In this document: piece after piece, positions 11,700-23,600 of the stretch
Layout: each line of letters opens with the position of its first letter
Numbering within the stretch: position 1 is the stretch's first letter
Source: Pseudo-nitzschia pungens
Lineage: Eukaryota > Bacillariophyta > Bacillariophyceae > Bacillariales > Bacillariaceae
Direction of reading: 5' to 3'
Length of the DNA: 64,000 nucleotides
Assembly (NCBI GenBank): GCA_037355855.1
Contig: CM074758.1
Location: 7,351,001 to 7,415,000 of the forward strand
The notes under the pieces: generated by a model
What the model was told of the DNA's origin: nothing
Databases searched by the model: none
The model's input: the letters and a program-made list of their open reading frames with translations, nothing else
Made by a program: the position numbers and the translations under genes

Positions 11700-13400
11700 G
11701 GACACTGCTTGCGTGAAAACAGGGGCTTTAGTAGGAACACTTAGGGACCGGGGGATATCAATGCCAGGGCACACTTAAAAGGCTCAGGAGGGAACTTGAA
11801 GTTCAAACTCGCGAGTACTTATAAGTGGAAACAGTATCCAGGGGCAATTGTCTTGAAAACAGGGACCTTGAGCGAGACACTTAGGGACCAGGGAAACAGT
11901 GGAAACAGTATCCGGGGGCAATTGGCTTGAAAACAGGTGCCTTGAGCGAGACACTTAGGGACCAGGGAAGCTGCTTGCTTGAAAACAGGGGCTTTAGTAG
12001 AAAAACCTAGGGACCAGGGAGAGGCTTGTGTCTTGAAAACAGTGTCGAACTTGAAGTTCAAGTTGGGGTTGCTTAATAGCGAAAACACTTAGGGATCAGG
12101 GAACTCGCGAACACTTAGGGACCAGGGAAATTGTAGTCTTGAAAACAAGGGGCTGTAGTAGCTGTAGTCTTGGAAACAAGAGTGCAATAAGTATAAGGTA
12201 CTTAGGGATCGGTTGGTCTTGGCTTGAAAACAGGTGTAGTAGGGGGAGCCTTAAGCGAGAACACTTATGGACTGGGGGGCTTGACTAGGAAACAGGGTAG
12301 CTCTTAAATGATAGGCACTTAGAAGAGCAGGTGGGCTATTGGCTTGAGAATAAAGGGGAACTGGAAGATATGCTCGCGCGAACTTGCAGATACTTAGGGA
12401 TCAGCAAGTAGGAACCTTCTAGAAGGGGGGTGTATATGTGTTCAATCTTGAAGAATGTAGAACGTTAAGTAGGTTCGACCTTGAAGAATGTAGAACGGTA
12501 AGTGGGTATCACTTAAGGGGCTTGGAAGACTGTATAGCGTTAAATAAGAATATGGCTTGAAAACAGATCAAAAAACAAACCGAGCTCGGAGACAAAGCGG
12601 AACTGAAGCAGAGCTGCTGTAGAATTAGTACTACAATTGCTGTAGAAAATTATGTGTCCGTTTGCTTGTGTTGCTGCCGAAGCGATCGACCGACCGGCAA
12701 AGGAAACAAGCAAGACCAGGGAAACAGTGGAAACAGTATCCGGGGGCAATTGGCTTGAAAACAGGTACCTTGAGCGAGACACTTAGGGACCAGGGAAGCT
12801 TCTTGCTTGAAAACAGGGGCTTTAGTAGAGAAACCTAGGGACCAGGGAGAGGCTTGTGTCTTGAAAACAGTGTCGAACTTGAAGTTCAAGTTGGGGTTGC
12901 TTAATAGCGAAAACACTTAGGGAGCAGGGAACTCGCGAACACTTAGGGACCAGGGAAATTGTAGTCTTGAAAAACAAGGGGCTGTAGTAGCTGTAGTCTT
13001 GGAAACAAGAGTGCAATAAGTAGGAGGTACTTAGGGATCGGTTGGTCTTGGCTTGAAAACAGGTGTAGTAGGGGGAGCCTTAAGCGAAAATACTTAGGGA
13101 CTGGGGGGCTTGGCTAGGAAACAGGGTAGCTCTTAAGTGATTGACACTAGTAAGAGCAGGGGGCAATTGGCTTGAAAATAAAGGGGAACTGGAAGATATG
13201 CTTGCACGAACTTGCAGATACTTAGGGATCAGCAAGTAGGAACCTTCTAGAAGGGGGGTGTATATGTGTTCAATCTTGAAGAATGTAGAACGTTAAGTAG
13301 GTTCGACCTTGAAGAATGTAGAACGTTAAGTGGGTATCACTTAAGGGGCTTGGAAGACTGTATAGCGTTAAATAAAAATATGGCTTGAAAACAGATCAAA
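11700..13400 (-). repeat. CTTA/TAAG hairpin array, with 828-bp duplication (copy B)
   Basis: About 20 irregular copies of a 70-80 bp module, each with CTTGAAAACAGG and an ACTTAGGGACCAGGG box. Between them are short inverted repeats such as TTAAGTG...CACTTAA. In copy B this region is present twice: GACCAGGGAAACAGTGG starts at 11886 and again at 12714, giving a period of 828 bp. The first unit ends with leader sequence nearer the 5' end (around 12640-12713: CGATCGACCGACCGGC). The duplication is absent from copies C and H. Confidence 0.75.
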
Positions 13401-13533
13401 AAACAAACCGAGCTCGGAGACAAAGCGGAACTGAAGCAGAGCTGCTGTAAAATTAGTACTGCAAGTGCTGTAGAGAATTATGTGTCCTTGTTTGCTTGTG
13501 TTGCTGCCGAATCGATCGACCGACCGACAGGAA

Positions 13534-13839
13534 TTAATTACTAATTAATATACGTATTTAAATAACTTTAATCACCAAAGGTGAAACTAAATTACTCAGT
13601 CTGTAACCAGACTTTAACGTCGCCTCCATCAAAGAGTCAGGACCCCAAGTGGTAGAACGACAAATTTTTCAAACAAACCTTGAAGATCAAGCAGGGAAAA
13701 AGACAAACAAGTCCCACAAAATAGGGACTTGAGAGAAAGTGAGATGGGAACGAAGATATTGGGATAAGATCCAGTATCAAAAGGGATGGGACAGGATAAG
13801 AAGCAGGAACAGAAGACAAAACCAAGGTACAAAGTGTAA
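13534..13839 (-). other. LINE 3'UTR and tail (copy C)
   Basis: The tail (in sense) is a mixed TTAATTAGTAATTAA run rather than pure ATT repeats. It is preceded by TACGTATTTAAATAAC on the plus strand, the CACC/GGTG hairpin (about 13571-13582), the GTCTG/CAGAC hairpin (about 13598-13612) and the pyrimidine-rich 3'UTR. Non-coding; it joins ORF2's stop at 13840. Confidence 0.75.
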
Positions 13840-16800
13840 TCAACCCTGAGGTCCAGTAAGCCAGGCTCTGAGAAGAGCAGCCTCTTGTTGGTATGGCTGC
13901 ACTGGTGGGACAGGCGCTGCATATTGCTTCCTTGCAAGGTGGATGGTTGCAAGCCACTGCCGCTTGGCAGTCAGGGTGTAACCTTGTAGGACGTGGAAAG
14001 GGGTTTGTAACAGGGAGTGTGACTGGGGAAGTGCACCAGCTGCACCAATTGCCAATTCTGAGGTGATGGAAGCATCAAGAGATTGGTGTTGTTCAGCATC
14101 AAGGGTACCCCCAGGACCATGGAGTCGTTCATTCCTATAAGTCCAAAGATCCCAGGAGGTAAGAAAGAACTGATGGATGATAGCTGTAGCCCAACGTTTG
14201 GGAGAGCGCTTGCTTCCAATGTGGGAGTAGTATTCAGCCTGGATTTGGTACCAGCGAGGAGACCACCTACCAAGAAGCCAGTTGTGCCAGCCAATAGTCC
14301 TCTGTGCCCTGACAGCAGAAGCAATTGCAAGTGAGTAGGATGATGGATAAATTCTCTGGCCCTTCCGAACTCTGGTGAGAAGATCCACAATGGCAGCAAC
14401 CAATGATGGATCAGTTTGTTCAACTTCAAGCCTCTTCTGCAGTGGTCCCGTGAAGGCAGACACACTATGCTGTACTGCCCCAGGGTCCTTGCAGGAGAGC
14501 ACATGAGAAACCTTCTCGTTGTCTGCATCACACAATGGGCACCTGGAGTGATCCTGATACTGGTAGTGAAGTAGTTGGTTGCCAACACCAATGCATCCAG
14601 AAGCAAATTTGACAAACCACCTTTGCATGCCAGGAGGTACTCGCTTGAAGGCAGACAGATGGGCACACCAATGGATGGAACTCAAAACAGGTTGTGGAAT
14701 GGGAATATCATGGTGGGTCTGCCAATATTGAAGAAGAGGAGGACCAGAAATGGCAACATGCAAAGCATTTTGATCAAACCTTGAGCACTTGCTTCCATTG
14801 AGAGAAAAAGCCCAGGGCTCAAACACAAGTCGGGGATAGTGATGGGCAGAGGCGTTATGGGCAGAGAGAAATGCCTTTGCCATGCTGTCAACCTGATGAT
14901 TGCGAAGGGCCCACCAATCAAGAAAGATTCCAGCTTGATGGCCCTGAACCCACTGAAAGTGCACAGAGATTGGCAGGGCAGAAATCATGTTTCTGATGAC
15001 ATAAACATAATCAAAAGACTTCTGGGAAATAACCAATGGCCATGATCCCTCAGCCTGTTTGAGAGCTGTGTCACCATCCAGAGCAATAGTGATAGAGCCA
15101 GAAGCAATATCAAAAAGACTCACCAGAGCAGTGCAGCAGGTGAGAACCCCAATGATACCTGCCAGTTCACTCCTGTAGGAAGATTGATCCTCAGGGGATC
15201 CACTGACAAAATTACAGCCAGTGAGGAACAATGAAGCAGTCTTGGTGGAGGTATTGGGTGACAAAATGAAAGCAGAAGTTCCTCTGAGAAGGTCCGGATC
15301 AAATGAACCATCACATACAGCACTGGCAGTACCACTCTGGATAGCATCAACAAGGTGCTGACAGCCAGCCTGTGGTAGGGAATATTTGTGGAGAAGTACT
15401 CTTGGAGACGCACAGAGTGCATCAAAGGCATCTGCAGGGGAGTCTGGAAGAGAATCAAATGGATTGTACACCAGAGGATCCATGTCAGGAGGTTCGGAAA
15501 CAAAGGCTGAGGACCCAACCACGCGTACAACTTGTCCGCAAATAACTGGGCAGACAAGCACATCAGCACAGGCTGGTTTGTCAGAAATGAGTTCAGAAGT
15601 GACCCTGTATCTGCCCCTGCCCTGGGAGGTGCTCACAATCCAGCCAGTAGAAGTTTTGAAGAATATTCTGTTGGTGGATGGAGACAAAAACCAAGGCCAG
15701 AGAGAAGCTGTCTGGGGAGAGAGCCAATGCCCAAGATGAAAAGAAGGAGCCAGTGCCCTGGCTGCAGGGGGTGGACAGGGGGGAAGAAAACAGGTCTGAA
15801 GTGCCTTAGTCCATAAGCGCTTTGCTGCTGGAGGCCAAGATGGAGGACATCTCGGCCAGTCAAGATGATCCCTCAAGTGATTGGAGGAGGTCAGCTGGAA
15901 AGCCATGGGAGAGAGTCTTTTTCCATCTGGAGTACAAATGTCAGCAAGGGAAATAGCCTTGAGGGACATGCGCATGTGATTCAAGAGGGACAAGTCAGCA
16001 CCTCTGAAGCCAGAGTTGACAAAGGCTTGCATGAGATAACAGTCATTGGAACGTAACAGAGGAAGATCTGGGAAGTCTTCAAACAAGCTCACAGGGTGAA
16101 CAGAGAAAAACTTCCACACATGTTTGTACCAGCAAGGAGTGACGTAGGAAGCAAAAGGATGATATGGTGTGACACCAAGATGGAGAGGAATGCCAAGTTC
16201 AAGCCGGAGAGACTCAGCAGTTAGCCTGAGAATCCTACCAGTTTGTGAGGACCTGACAGATTCCTGAAAGAGGGTGGCAATATGACTGAACTCTTGGAGG
16301 AGGTATTGATGGATGAATCCAAAGCCTTGATAGAGGGAAGGACCATAGAACACATGTCTGGGAAATGTCCGTGACATCCCTGCTTTATTCAGCACAGGAA
16401 CAAGAGCTGGGTGAATTATCTTAGTCCAAGTGGCCTCATCAAGTTGCGTGACAGGCATGGGATATTCAACAGACTTCATGAAAGAATACTTGAAAGTGTA
16501 GAGGGATGCGCGCTTCTCACACTTGGAAGCCTTGAGTTGAGATCCAAAAGACTGAGACTGGGACTTCATATGAGCAATCTGTGCTTCCTCATTGCCATCC
16601 ATGGAGATAAAAACCCCAAGAGTCTTGTCAGCATGGTCAACTTCAAAACGATCCAGGGTAGCTCGATTGCCATTCTTGTCAGAAACTGAGAAGTCACCAG
16701 GCATGTCAGCAATGGAGCGATAATCCCAACCGGATCCATTCCATTTGAAATCAATCAAATAACAGAAGGATTTGGCAGGTTCAATAGCACCACCAGTGGC

Positions 16801-18298
16801 AATAATCCCACCAGCCCATCGGTCAAGAGCTGCCTGAAAGTCAACAGCCAATTCCTCACCAGATGTGGAGGAATCAGAGCCAGCACAAAACAAATCTGTG
16901 TCATCCACAAAGGCAAAACCCACAAGAGAAACCAGTTGCAGTGACAATGAAGTGAGAAGATGGACACCATGCCCAGCCTGTTGCATCATTCGGAAGACAA
17001 TTGTTGACACCAAAGCCCAAAGAGTTGGACCAATACCATTGCCTTGGCCACAACCACTGAGAGGAACAGGTTCATCACCATACACAGGACCGGACCGACC
17101 AAAACCAGTTTTGATGTGGTGCTTGGCAAGTTGCAAAGTAGACAAAAGAACCTCACACACATGTGCAGGAACCCCAAAGCTCTGGAGAGTGAGACCTGCA
17201 ATGGGATGAGAGATCCTATCATAGCAGCCCTTGGCATCATTCATAGCAACAGCACCAGATCTGCGCTTCTGCCTCAACACATCACAGATGAGCTTCTTGT
17301 TCAGGCAGGTGTTGATTGCCTTGTGGTGTTTCCTGCTTCCATGTTGATCAACAGCCACGGCATTGGCACGTTCAGCATGGGCAAGAATTCGTCTGCCAAT
17401 CATCTTGTTGTTGATTTGGAACTCAGGAGACATCAACTGGATGAGTCTCATCTTATCCACTCTATATTCACCAGGTTTCTTGAAGATCTCAACATCAGTG
17501 ATGACCTGCCAAGCAGAAGGAGAGAAGCCAACAATCAAAGGGACGGATCTCAGGAGAGTGTCAAACTTGTTCAGCTGGGGATCCAGGGCAAATGCCTTGT
17601 GGTGGGCAAAACTCAAACAAGAAGGTTCACTTGCTGTGCGTTCCCTCTGGCGTTTCCAGGCAGCAGCATTGTCAGCTGGACACACTGAATAGTCAAAGGG
17701 GGGCAAACTCAGAATAGAGTCAGGGACTTTGAGACAGGAAAGAAATTCAGAAAGGTATTTGTCAGTGGCAGGAGGAGGAATGTATGTGCCATCAAGGACT
17801 TGGGGAGCAGCATGGGCAGTGCCTAGGTAGCCAAAATCTTGAATGAAGGAGGGAGTCATGGAAGGAGTGCCAAGACACTGCTGTTGACGCCGGACATTGG
17901 ATTCAGCCATAGCTGGAACCATAGTAGACTGAGATTCCAAGACCTGTTCAACACCATCATGGCCAACTGCAATAGCTCGCAAGACTGCTGACTTGTTGAC
18001 ACGTCCCCGAATAGACCGAGCAGCGAGACCAAGCTCCCGTTGAAGACGTTCCCTGCGCATCCTGGCACGAATCTGAGAAGCATGCTGGTTGTGAGGCTTG
18101 CCTTCAGCAAGAAGTGCATCCACCAGGCCTTGATTGAAGGAGTCTCTCCATGAGGGGGCCAATTTCTTCACTGCCCGGTATTGCTTGTAAGCTTGTTTCA
18201 GATGGAGGAGAGCACTGGAAAGGTCACTGTGTTCTCCTTTGTAGAGAGAAAGCTTGCAGGCCAACCTTTTCAAAACAGTATGACTGGTGGACACACCC
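13840..18298 (-). pseudogene. LINE ORF2 C-terminal 3/4 (copy C), split by Ty3
   Basis: Codons about 485-1970 of ORF2, open to the stop at 13840 (C-terminus LTGPQG). Contains reverse transcriptase motif A with NDAKGCYDR, motif B GCGQGNG, motif C FVDDTD, RNase H residues (DGSF, SEL, LDGD, VDSMA) and the CPLC...H...C finger. It is separated from its N-terminal part (24155-25608) by the Ty3 element. The coding lengths on both sides add up to 5,913 nt, exactly 1,970 codons plus stop once the 5-bp duplication is counted once. There are no other lesions, so the gene was intact when interrupted. Confidence 0.9.
18294..18298. other. Ty3 target-site duplication, left (CACCC)
   Basis: CACCC here and at 24150-24154 flank the Ty3 element exactly. 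The uninterrupted site in copies B and I reads ACACACCCTGTCTC or similar, with CACCC once. Five bp is the usual duplication for Ty3/gypsy integrases. Confidence 0.9.
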
Positions 18299-18487
18299 TG
18301 CCGTGCACCAAAATACAGTCACGAGCGCACACGGGACTGGATTAAGGATAAGGATAAAAACAATCGGCGAGTCGACAGAATCGCTGATTCGGAGGGCTCT
18401 TAGAGCTGTAGCAAATAGACTAATCAATAGAGCTCACAATTTGCATATCACTACTATTCTAATCACTAGTAGACCCGGGGTATGGCA
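18299..18487 (+). repeat. 5' LTR
   Basis: Begins TGCCGTGCACC and ends GGGGTATGGCA, 189 bp. Base-by-base reading against 23961-24149 shows no difference. It holds a GGATTAAGGATAAGGATAAAA run in its first third; no clear TATA box or polyadenylation signal is visible to me. Confidence 0.93.
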
Positions 18488-19238
18488 TGATTTTAAAATC
18501 AAGCTGAGTGCTGATGACCATGAGCAGAAAGAGATCGATCGGCCAAGGCGCCGACGAGATCGAAAGACTGCCAGAAAATGGAGGCACAGAGAGGCAAAAA
18601 CAGGGAGAAGGATATCCAGTGTCTGCAGCACAAGGAAGACCGACCCCAGCAACTGTTGGCGCCCAAAGAAGGGAGCAACAGCAGCAACAGAGACACCTAA
18701 GTACCTAAACAGGACCATGGTCGACAGCAGAAATAATCGAACAAAGAAATAATGAAATAAGTGTCGAAAAAGTGACACATAATCCAGTGAGTGGACTAAT
18801 TGGACCAACACTGAGTGGATGGACAGACCGAATAGGGGATGCCAACCAAAACCGAAGTATACGGATATCCGGAAAGGTATATAATGAATACCTAAACACC
18901 ACCAATCCCACGGGAAACGGGAAGTGGGACCGGCCCGGTGATTGCTTAATAGAGAAGCAACGCCGGAGAACCACGGGAATCAAATCCCACGTTATAAAAA
19001 CAGAAACAACTCCGGAGAACCACAGGATTCCCGGGAACTAAAGAGAGAAACAACTCCCACCACTGGACAAACCAGGGGGAAAATCAGTTACAACACGAGT
19101 TATCACGAGAGCAATGAAAATCCAGCAAGAAAAACTGGAGGAACTGAGCAATCACTTTTTGCTCAGTCTCACCACAAGCAGTGAAATAACAGAAATAGTG
19201 TAACTAAAGTAACTTAATAAACACCTGATTAAACCACC
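18488..19238 (+). other. Ty3 leader with palindrome at the primer-site position
   Basis: Non-coding leader between 5' LTR and gag. The bases directly after the LTR (18488-18501) are the perfect 14-bp palindrome TGATTTTAAAATCA, not the TGG expected for a tRNA 3'-end primer site, so the priming mode is unclear. Further on there are two similar pieces with CCGGAGAACCAC (about 18963-18974 and 19012-19023) and an A-rich approach to the gag ATG. Small ORFs here look like chance. Confidence 0.7.
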
Positions 19239-20678
19239 ATGGCGACCAAAGGAACCAAACTGAAACCTTTCAACATCACACGGGAGGACTGGCCGGAAGA
19301 CGCCACCACCGTAAAGATGAATGTAGACAGCGAACAAGGTGGAATCGCATTCAGCGACTACCTGAAGGTTCTCAATGGTACTGAAAGACCAGAACTCTTC
19401 CTTATCTGGAAGAGAGACTTTGACCAGAAAATTGCTGGCAATGACAAACTCCACGGAGACCAGAAATTGGAGGTTCTACAGAGAATTCTATCTACTGAGG
19501 CACTCGCACTTGTCCAGCGAACGCTCGCTCGGACCTACTTGGCCGAACCAACCCACAAGGTCCATCACACCAGACACGTACAGAACAAGATCCAAGAGAT
19601 CGCGCAAAGGGACCAAGCAAACATCCTACTATCAATGGGGCAAGACGCCACCGAAACTCCCACGGGAGCCTCCAAGGAGACGGCAAAGGAGAAATCTCCA
19701 AACGCCGACAAAGCCGACACAGCCACGGCGAGATCGGACAAAGAATCGGAGACCGACAACCTCGAGTCTCCAATCCCAAAGAAAAAGGTCGCAAGCGCCC
19801 TCACCCAGTACTACCAATCCCAGGAGTACAGAAAAGATGTCATCGAGGAATGCATGCATGCCCTCAAGCTCAAAATCTTTGGCAATGACCAACACGGCAA
19901 GCGCTCGTATATCGTCCTCCGCCGATTCATGCGAGGCATGCGCGTGGACCTCAAACATGGCATTAGAGCCTGGGCCAATCGAATGGCCGAACTCCAAAGC
20001 TATCTCCCAGAATGCCTCTGGGAATGTGGCAGTGACCAAATGGAAACACCAAGAAGTTTCACCCAAGGAGAACTGAAGGAAATCTTGGATTCCAACATGA
20101 CCCACTCCCAACGCGAGAAACTGGAGCACATTAGTTGGGACCTCTACACCCACTCCTTTAACACCACTATCGACAAGCTCGAAAACCTGGAAATCACCAT
20201 CCGGAAGGAAGCAATAATGCAACAACGCATCACCGACCTCGAAAAACAGACCGGTGTCACCAAGAAGACTCCCAAGGCCGCATCTGGGGGAGGAACCCAC
20301 CACGGGAAATCCCCTGGCAAAAAGAAGCGCCCTGTGGACAACAGCAACAAACAGCTATGCAAGACCTGTGGCAAGGTCCATGCCGGCAAATGCTGGAAAC
20401 TAACCGGTGGTCCCCACAAGAAGGGGAAGTTCGACCGGGAAACCATCAACCTGCTCAAGGAGCACTTTGTGGCAAAAGAACAAGACTCAGACGCTGAGCA
20501 ACACTCCAAACCCCACTGGGGAAGGAACCTATCGAACCACGAGTACTCTTATGTACTGGCCACGGCCCAAGCTGACCACGAAGTCTCCGATGACGAGATC
20601 GACATCTCCGAACGGGAACTCAAAGAGTACAGAAGAAAGTACAGAAAGACCTTTAAAAAGAAAGGATCCCACAACTGA
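19239..20678 (+). CDS. gag: Gag-like structural protein of Ty3 element
   Basis: 479 aa, opening ACCATGG at 19239. Gag would assemble the particle and bind RNA. Residues about 30-125 and 185-320 are helical-looking and charged; a Ser/Lys/Glu-rich linker lies near 135-180. The zinc knuckle at 374-385 is C-x2-C-x3-H-x3-C (C374, C377, H381, C385), shorter than the canonical CCHC spacing, and is followed by a basic then acidic tail. It ends with TGA at 20676-20678. Pol's ATG follows with no gap in the same frame, so Gag-Pol needs readthrough or reinitiation rather than frameshifting. Assignment rests on position and the knuckle; I see no other Gag motif. Confidence 0.85.
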   Translation: MATKGTKLKPFNITREDWPEDATTVKMNVDSEQGGIAFSDYLKVLNGTERPELFLIWKRDFDQKIAGNDKLHGDQKLEVLQRILSTEALALVQRTLARTYLAEPTHKVHHTRHVQNKIQEIAQRDQANILLSMGQDATETPTGASKETAKEKSPNADKADTATARSDKESETDNLESPIPKKKVASALTQYYQSQEYRKDVIEECMHALKLKIFGNDQHGKRSYIVLRRFMRGMRVDLKHGIRAWANRMAELQSYLPECLWECGSDQMETPRSFTQGELKEILDSNMTHSQREKLEHISWDLYTHSFNTTIDKLENLEITIRKEAIMQQRITDLEKQTGVTKKTPKAASGGGTHHGKSPGKKKRPVDNSNKQLCKTCGKVHAGKCWKLTGGPHKKGKFDRETINLLKEHFVAKEQDSDAEQHSKPHWGRNLSNHEYSYVLATAQADHEVSDDEIDISERELKEYRRKYRKTFKKKGSHN

Positions 20679-23600
20679 ATGGCCGATACCATCCACACCG
20701 GACCACGCATAATCAACCGATTTGCGGACGTCTGTGTGGAGGTATTGGACCATAAAGGAAGGGGGAGGATGCTCCGGGGCCTACTGGACTCAGGTTGCTC
20801 CAAGTCCATAATTCTAAGGCACTTTGTCGACCGCAGTCAACTTACGAACCGGGACCAACGATCTGTTACCTATAATACCTATGGGGGCAAATTTCGAACA
20901 AAGTCCGCGGCTTCAGTGGGACTGAAGTTGATAGAGTTTTCAAACTCAAAGACCATCAAGTGGACCTTCCAAGTGGATGAATACCATCACCACGAGGAGG
21001 TACCCTATGACGTGATCATAGGATCTGACCTAATGGCACAACTGGGACTGGATATCAAATACAGCTCCCGAACAATCTCATGGCAAGGTGACTCCATCCC
21101 CATGAAGGGAATGGGGGAACTCGCTAACCCGGACAAATGTGAGGCCGTATTCTTTGCCAACACACAGAGTCCAATCCTCCAACAGGAGGAAGAAAGGCAA
21201 GCCAAGATCCTGGACGCCGACTACTCCAAAGTAGATATAGACTCCATGGTCAACGACCTGGAGATCACAGACGCGTCTAAGGAGGCCCTGACGAAAACAT
21301 TGAAGAAGTTCCCCACACTCTTTGGAGGAGGTCTGGGACTGCTCAAGAATATTGAACCGGTATCTATTGAACTCCAACCAGGGGTTAAACCGGTCAGGCA
21401 GAGGTACTATTCAGTACCCCATGCCTTTGAACAAGCACTCCGGAAGGAGATCACCAGGCTCTGTGATATTGGAGTCCTGGAGAAACTCCCCCACGATGAT
21501 GACTCACCGTGGGCATCCCCGACGTTCTGTCAACCCAAAAAGACAGGGGACATACGAGTCCTTACGGACTTTCGGAAGATGAATGCAGCCATTCAACGAA
21601 AGCCGTTTCCCCTACCACGCATTGGGGAAACCATTCAAAGACTACAGAAATTTAAGTCTGCTACGGCACTGGACTTATCCCAAGGGTACTACACCATCCC
21701 CATCTGCAAAGAGAGCCAGAAAATCTGCTCTACCATCTTGCCGTGGGGAAAGTATGCCTACAAGCGATTGGCTATGGGGATCGCATGCGCACCGGATATC
21801 TTCCAGTCCGTCATGATGAACCTACTCGGCGACCTGGACTATGTCCTCGTCTACATCGACGACATCTTAATCATCCAACGAGAGGGGGAATCTGAGCAGG
21901 ATCACCTCGACAAAATCGATACAGTCCTACAGAGACTGGATGACGCTGGCTTTCGAGCCAACCTCAGAAAATCCTTCTTCATGCAAAAAGAAGTGGAGTA
22001 TTTGGGTTTTCTACTAACAACAGAGGGCATTCAACCCCAGCCAAAGAAACTGGAGGCGATGAAGCGCCTGGAACCCCCCAAGAACACCAAGCAACTCAAG
22101 ATGTTCCTTGGGATGGTCAATTTTTACAGGGACATGTGGAAGCGCCGCTCCCACATCCTGGCCCCCCTCAACAAGCTTGCAGGGAAAAAGGGAAAACTGA
22201 ACTGGTACTGGGGCCCAGCAGAGCAGAAAGCTTTCATGGAGGCGAAGAGGATGCTCGCAGATGAAGCGAAACTCGCATTCCCGGATTTTACGAAACCATT
22301 TCATCTCTACTCAGACGCCAGTGACCGGCAACTGGGAGCAACTGTATGCCAAGATGGCAAGCCCCTTGGATTCTACACCCGGAAGCTGAACTCAGCGCAG
22401 CTCAACTACACTGTCGGGGAAAAAGAACTCCTTGGTATAGTGGAAGGCTTGAAAGCGTTTGAGGGAATCCTACGAGGACAAGATGTAATTATTCACACAG
22501 ACCACCTTAACCTGCTCTATCAGCAGATGCCCACCCAAAGGATGGTCCGATGGAGACTCCTCATGGAGGAGTTCCACCCCGTAGTCAAGCACGTTGCTGG
22601 CAAAGACAACGATGCAGCAGACGCGCTGTCTCGCCTGGACATCACAGATGACCCAGCGGACACAGTGGAATGGCTACCACCAAATAAGCCCCTCACCTAC
22701 GCGGATGAGGAAGAGCACCTCCGGCAACTCCTATTCCCGCTTGGAGAAGCGCCGGAAGAATTCCAGGGCAATAGTGCATTCCCACTTGCCCCGGACATGA
22801 TTCAGTTCTACCAGCAACAGGACACAGGAATCGTGAATGCTCTGGAAAAAGACAATCGACTAACCACCAAAATGGTGGAAGGTTACAACCTAATCCACAA
22901 AGAAGGAAAGATTCTGATTCCCGACAAACTCAAGGACAGAGTCATGGAATGGTACCACAGCATGTTGGTCCATCCCGGAGAAAAGAGAATGGAACAGAGC
23001 ATACGCTCGGTGTTCACCTGGAAAGGCCTACGAAAGGACGTTCAGGATCTCTGTAAACACTGTCACACGTGCCAGATGTTCAAAAAGAGCGGCCGGAAGA
23101 AGTATGGACTACTACCGGAGAAAGCAGTGGAAGTCACCAAATGGCAGAGGGTCAATGTGGACCTCTGGGGACCTGCAACTGTCCACAATAAAAATGGTAA
23201 AGACTACCACATCCATGTTCTCACCATGGTGGATCCAGTGACCGGATGGTTTGAATTGGCCCATCTAAAGGACTCACCAAACGCAGCAGAAACTCAACGT
23301 TTGTTAGACAGTACCTGGTTAGCAAGGTATCCGCGCCCAAAGGAAATTGGCTTTGATGGCGGGAGCGAGTTCAAAGCAGAGTTCCAAGAGCTCTGTGATA
23401 ACATGGGAATGAAAAGAAAGCCCAGTGGCGCCTGGAACCCACAATCCAACTCAGTGCTGGAAAGAATCCACCAGGTGCTGAAGGACTGTCTACTGTCCTT
23501 TAACCTGGAACAAAGGGACCTCCACGAGGAGGATCCTTTTGAGGAATTCACTACCAAGGCAGCATACGCTATTAGAAGTGCCATCCACACCACGCTGGGA

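Larger units (their letters stand above)
838..13533 (-). mobile_element. LINE copy B, main segment
   Basis: Minus-strand LINE, near full length. From 3' to 5' on the plus strand: 3'-truncated ORF2, ORF1 with a 244-bp deletion, leader minisatellite, hairpin array (duplicated), then a break at 13533. Its 5' terminal 0.2 kb is found at 31744-31973, on the far side of copy C. The 16-bp sequence GACCGACCGACAGGAA occurs at 13518-13533 and again at 31744-31759, flanking C, so B was one element until C inserted. B's own target duplication cannot be tested because its 3' end lies beyond the window, past copy A. Confidence 0.85.
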
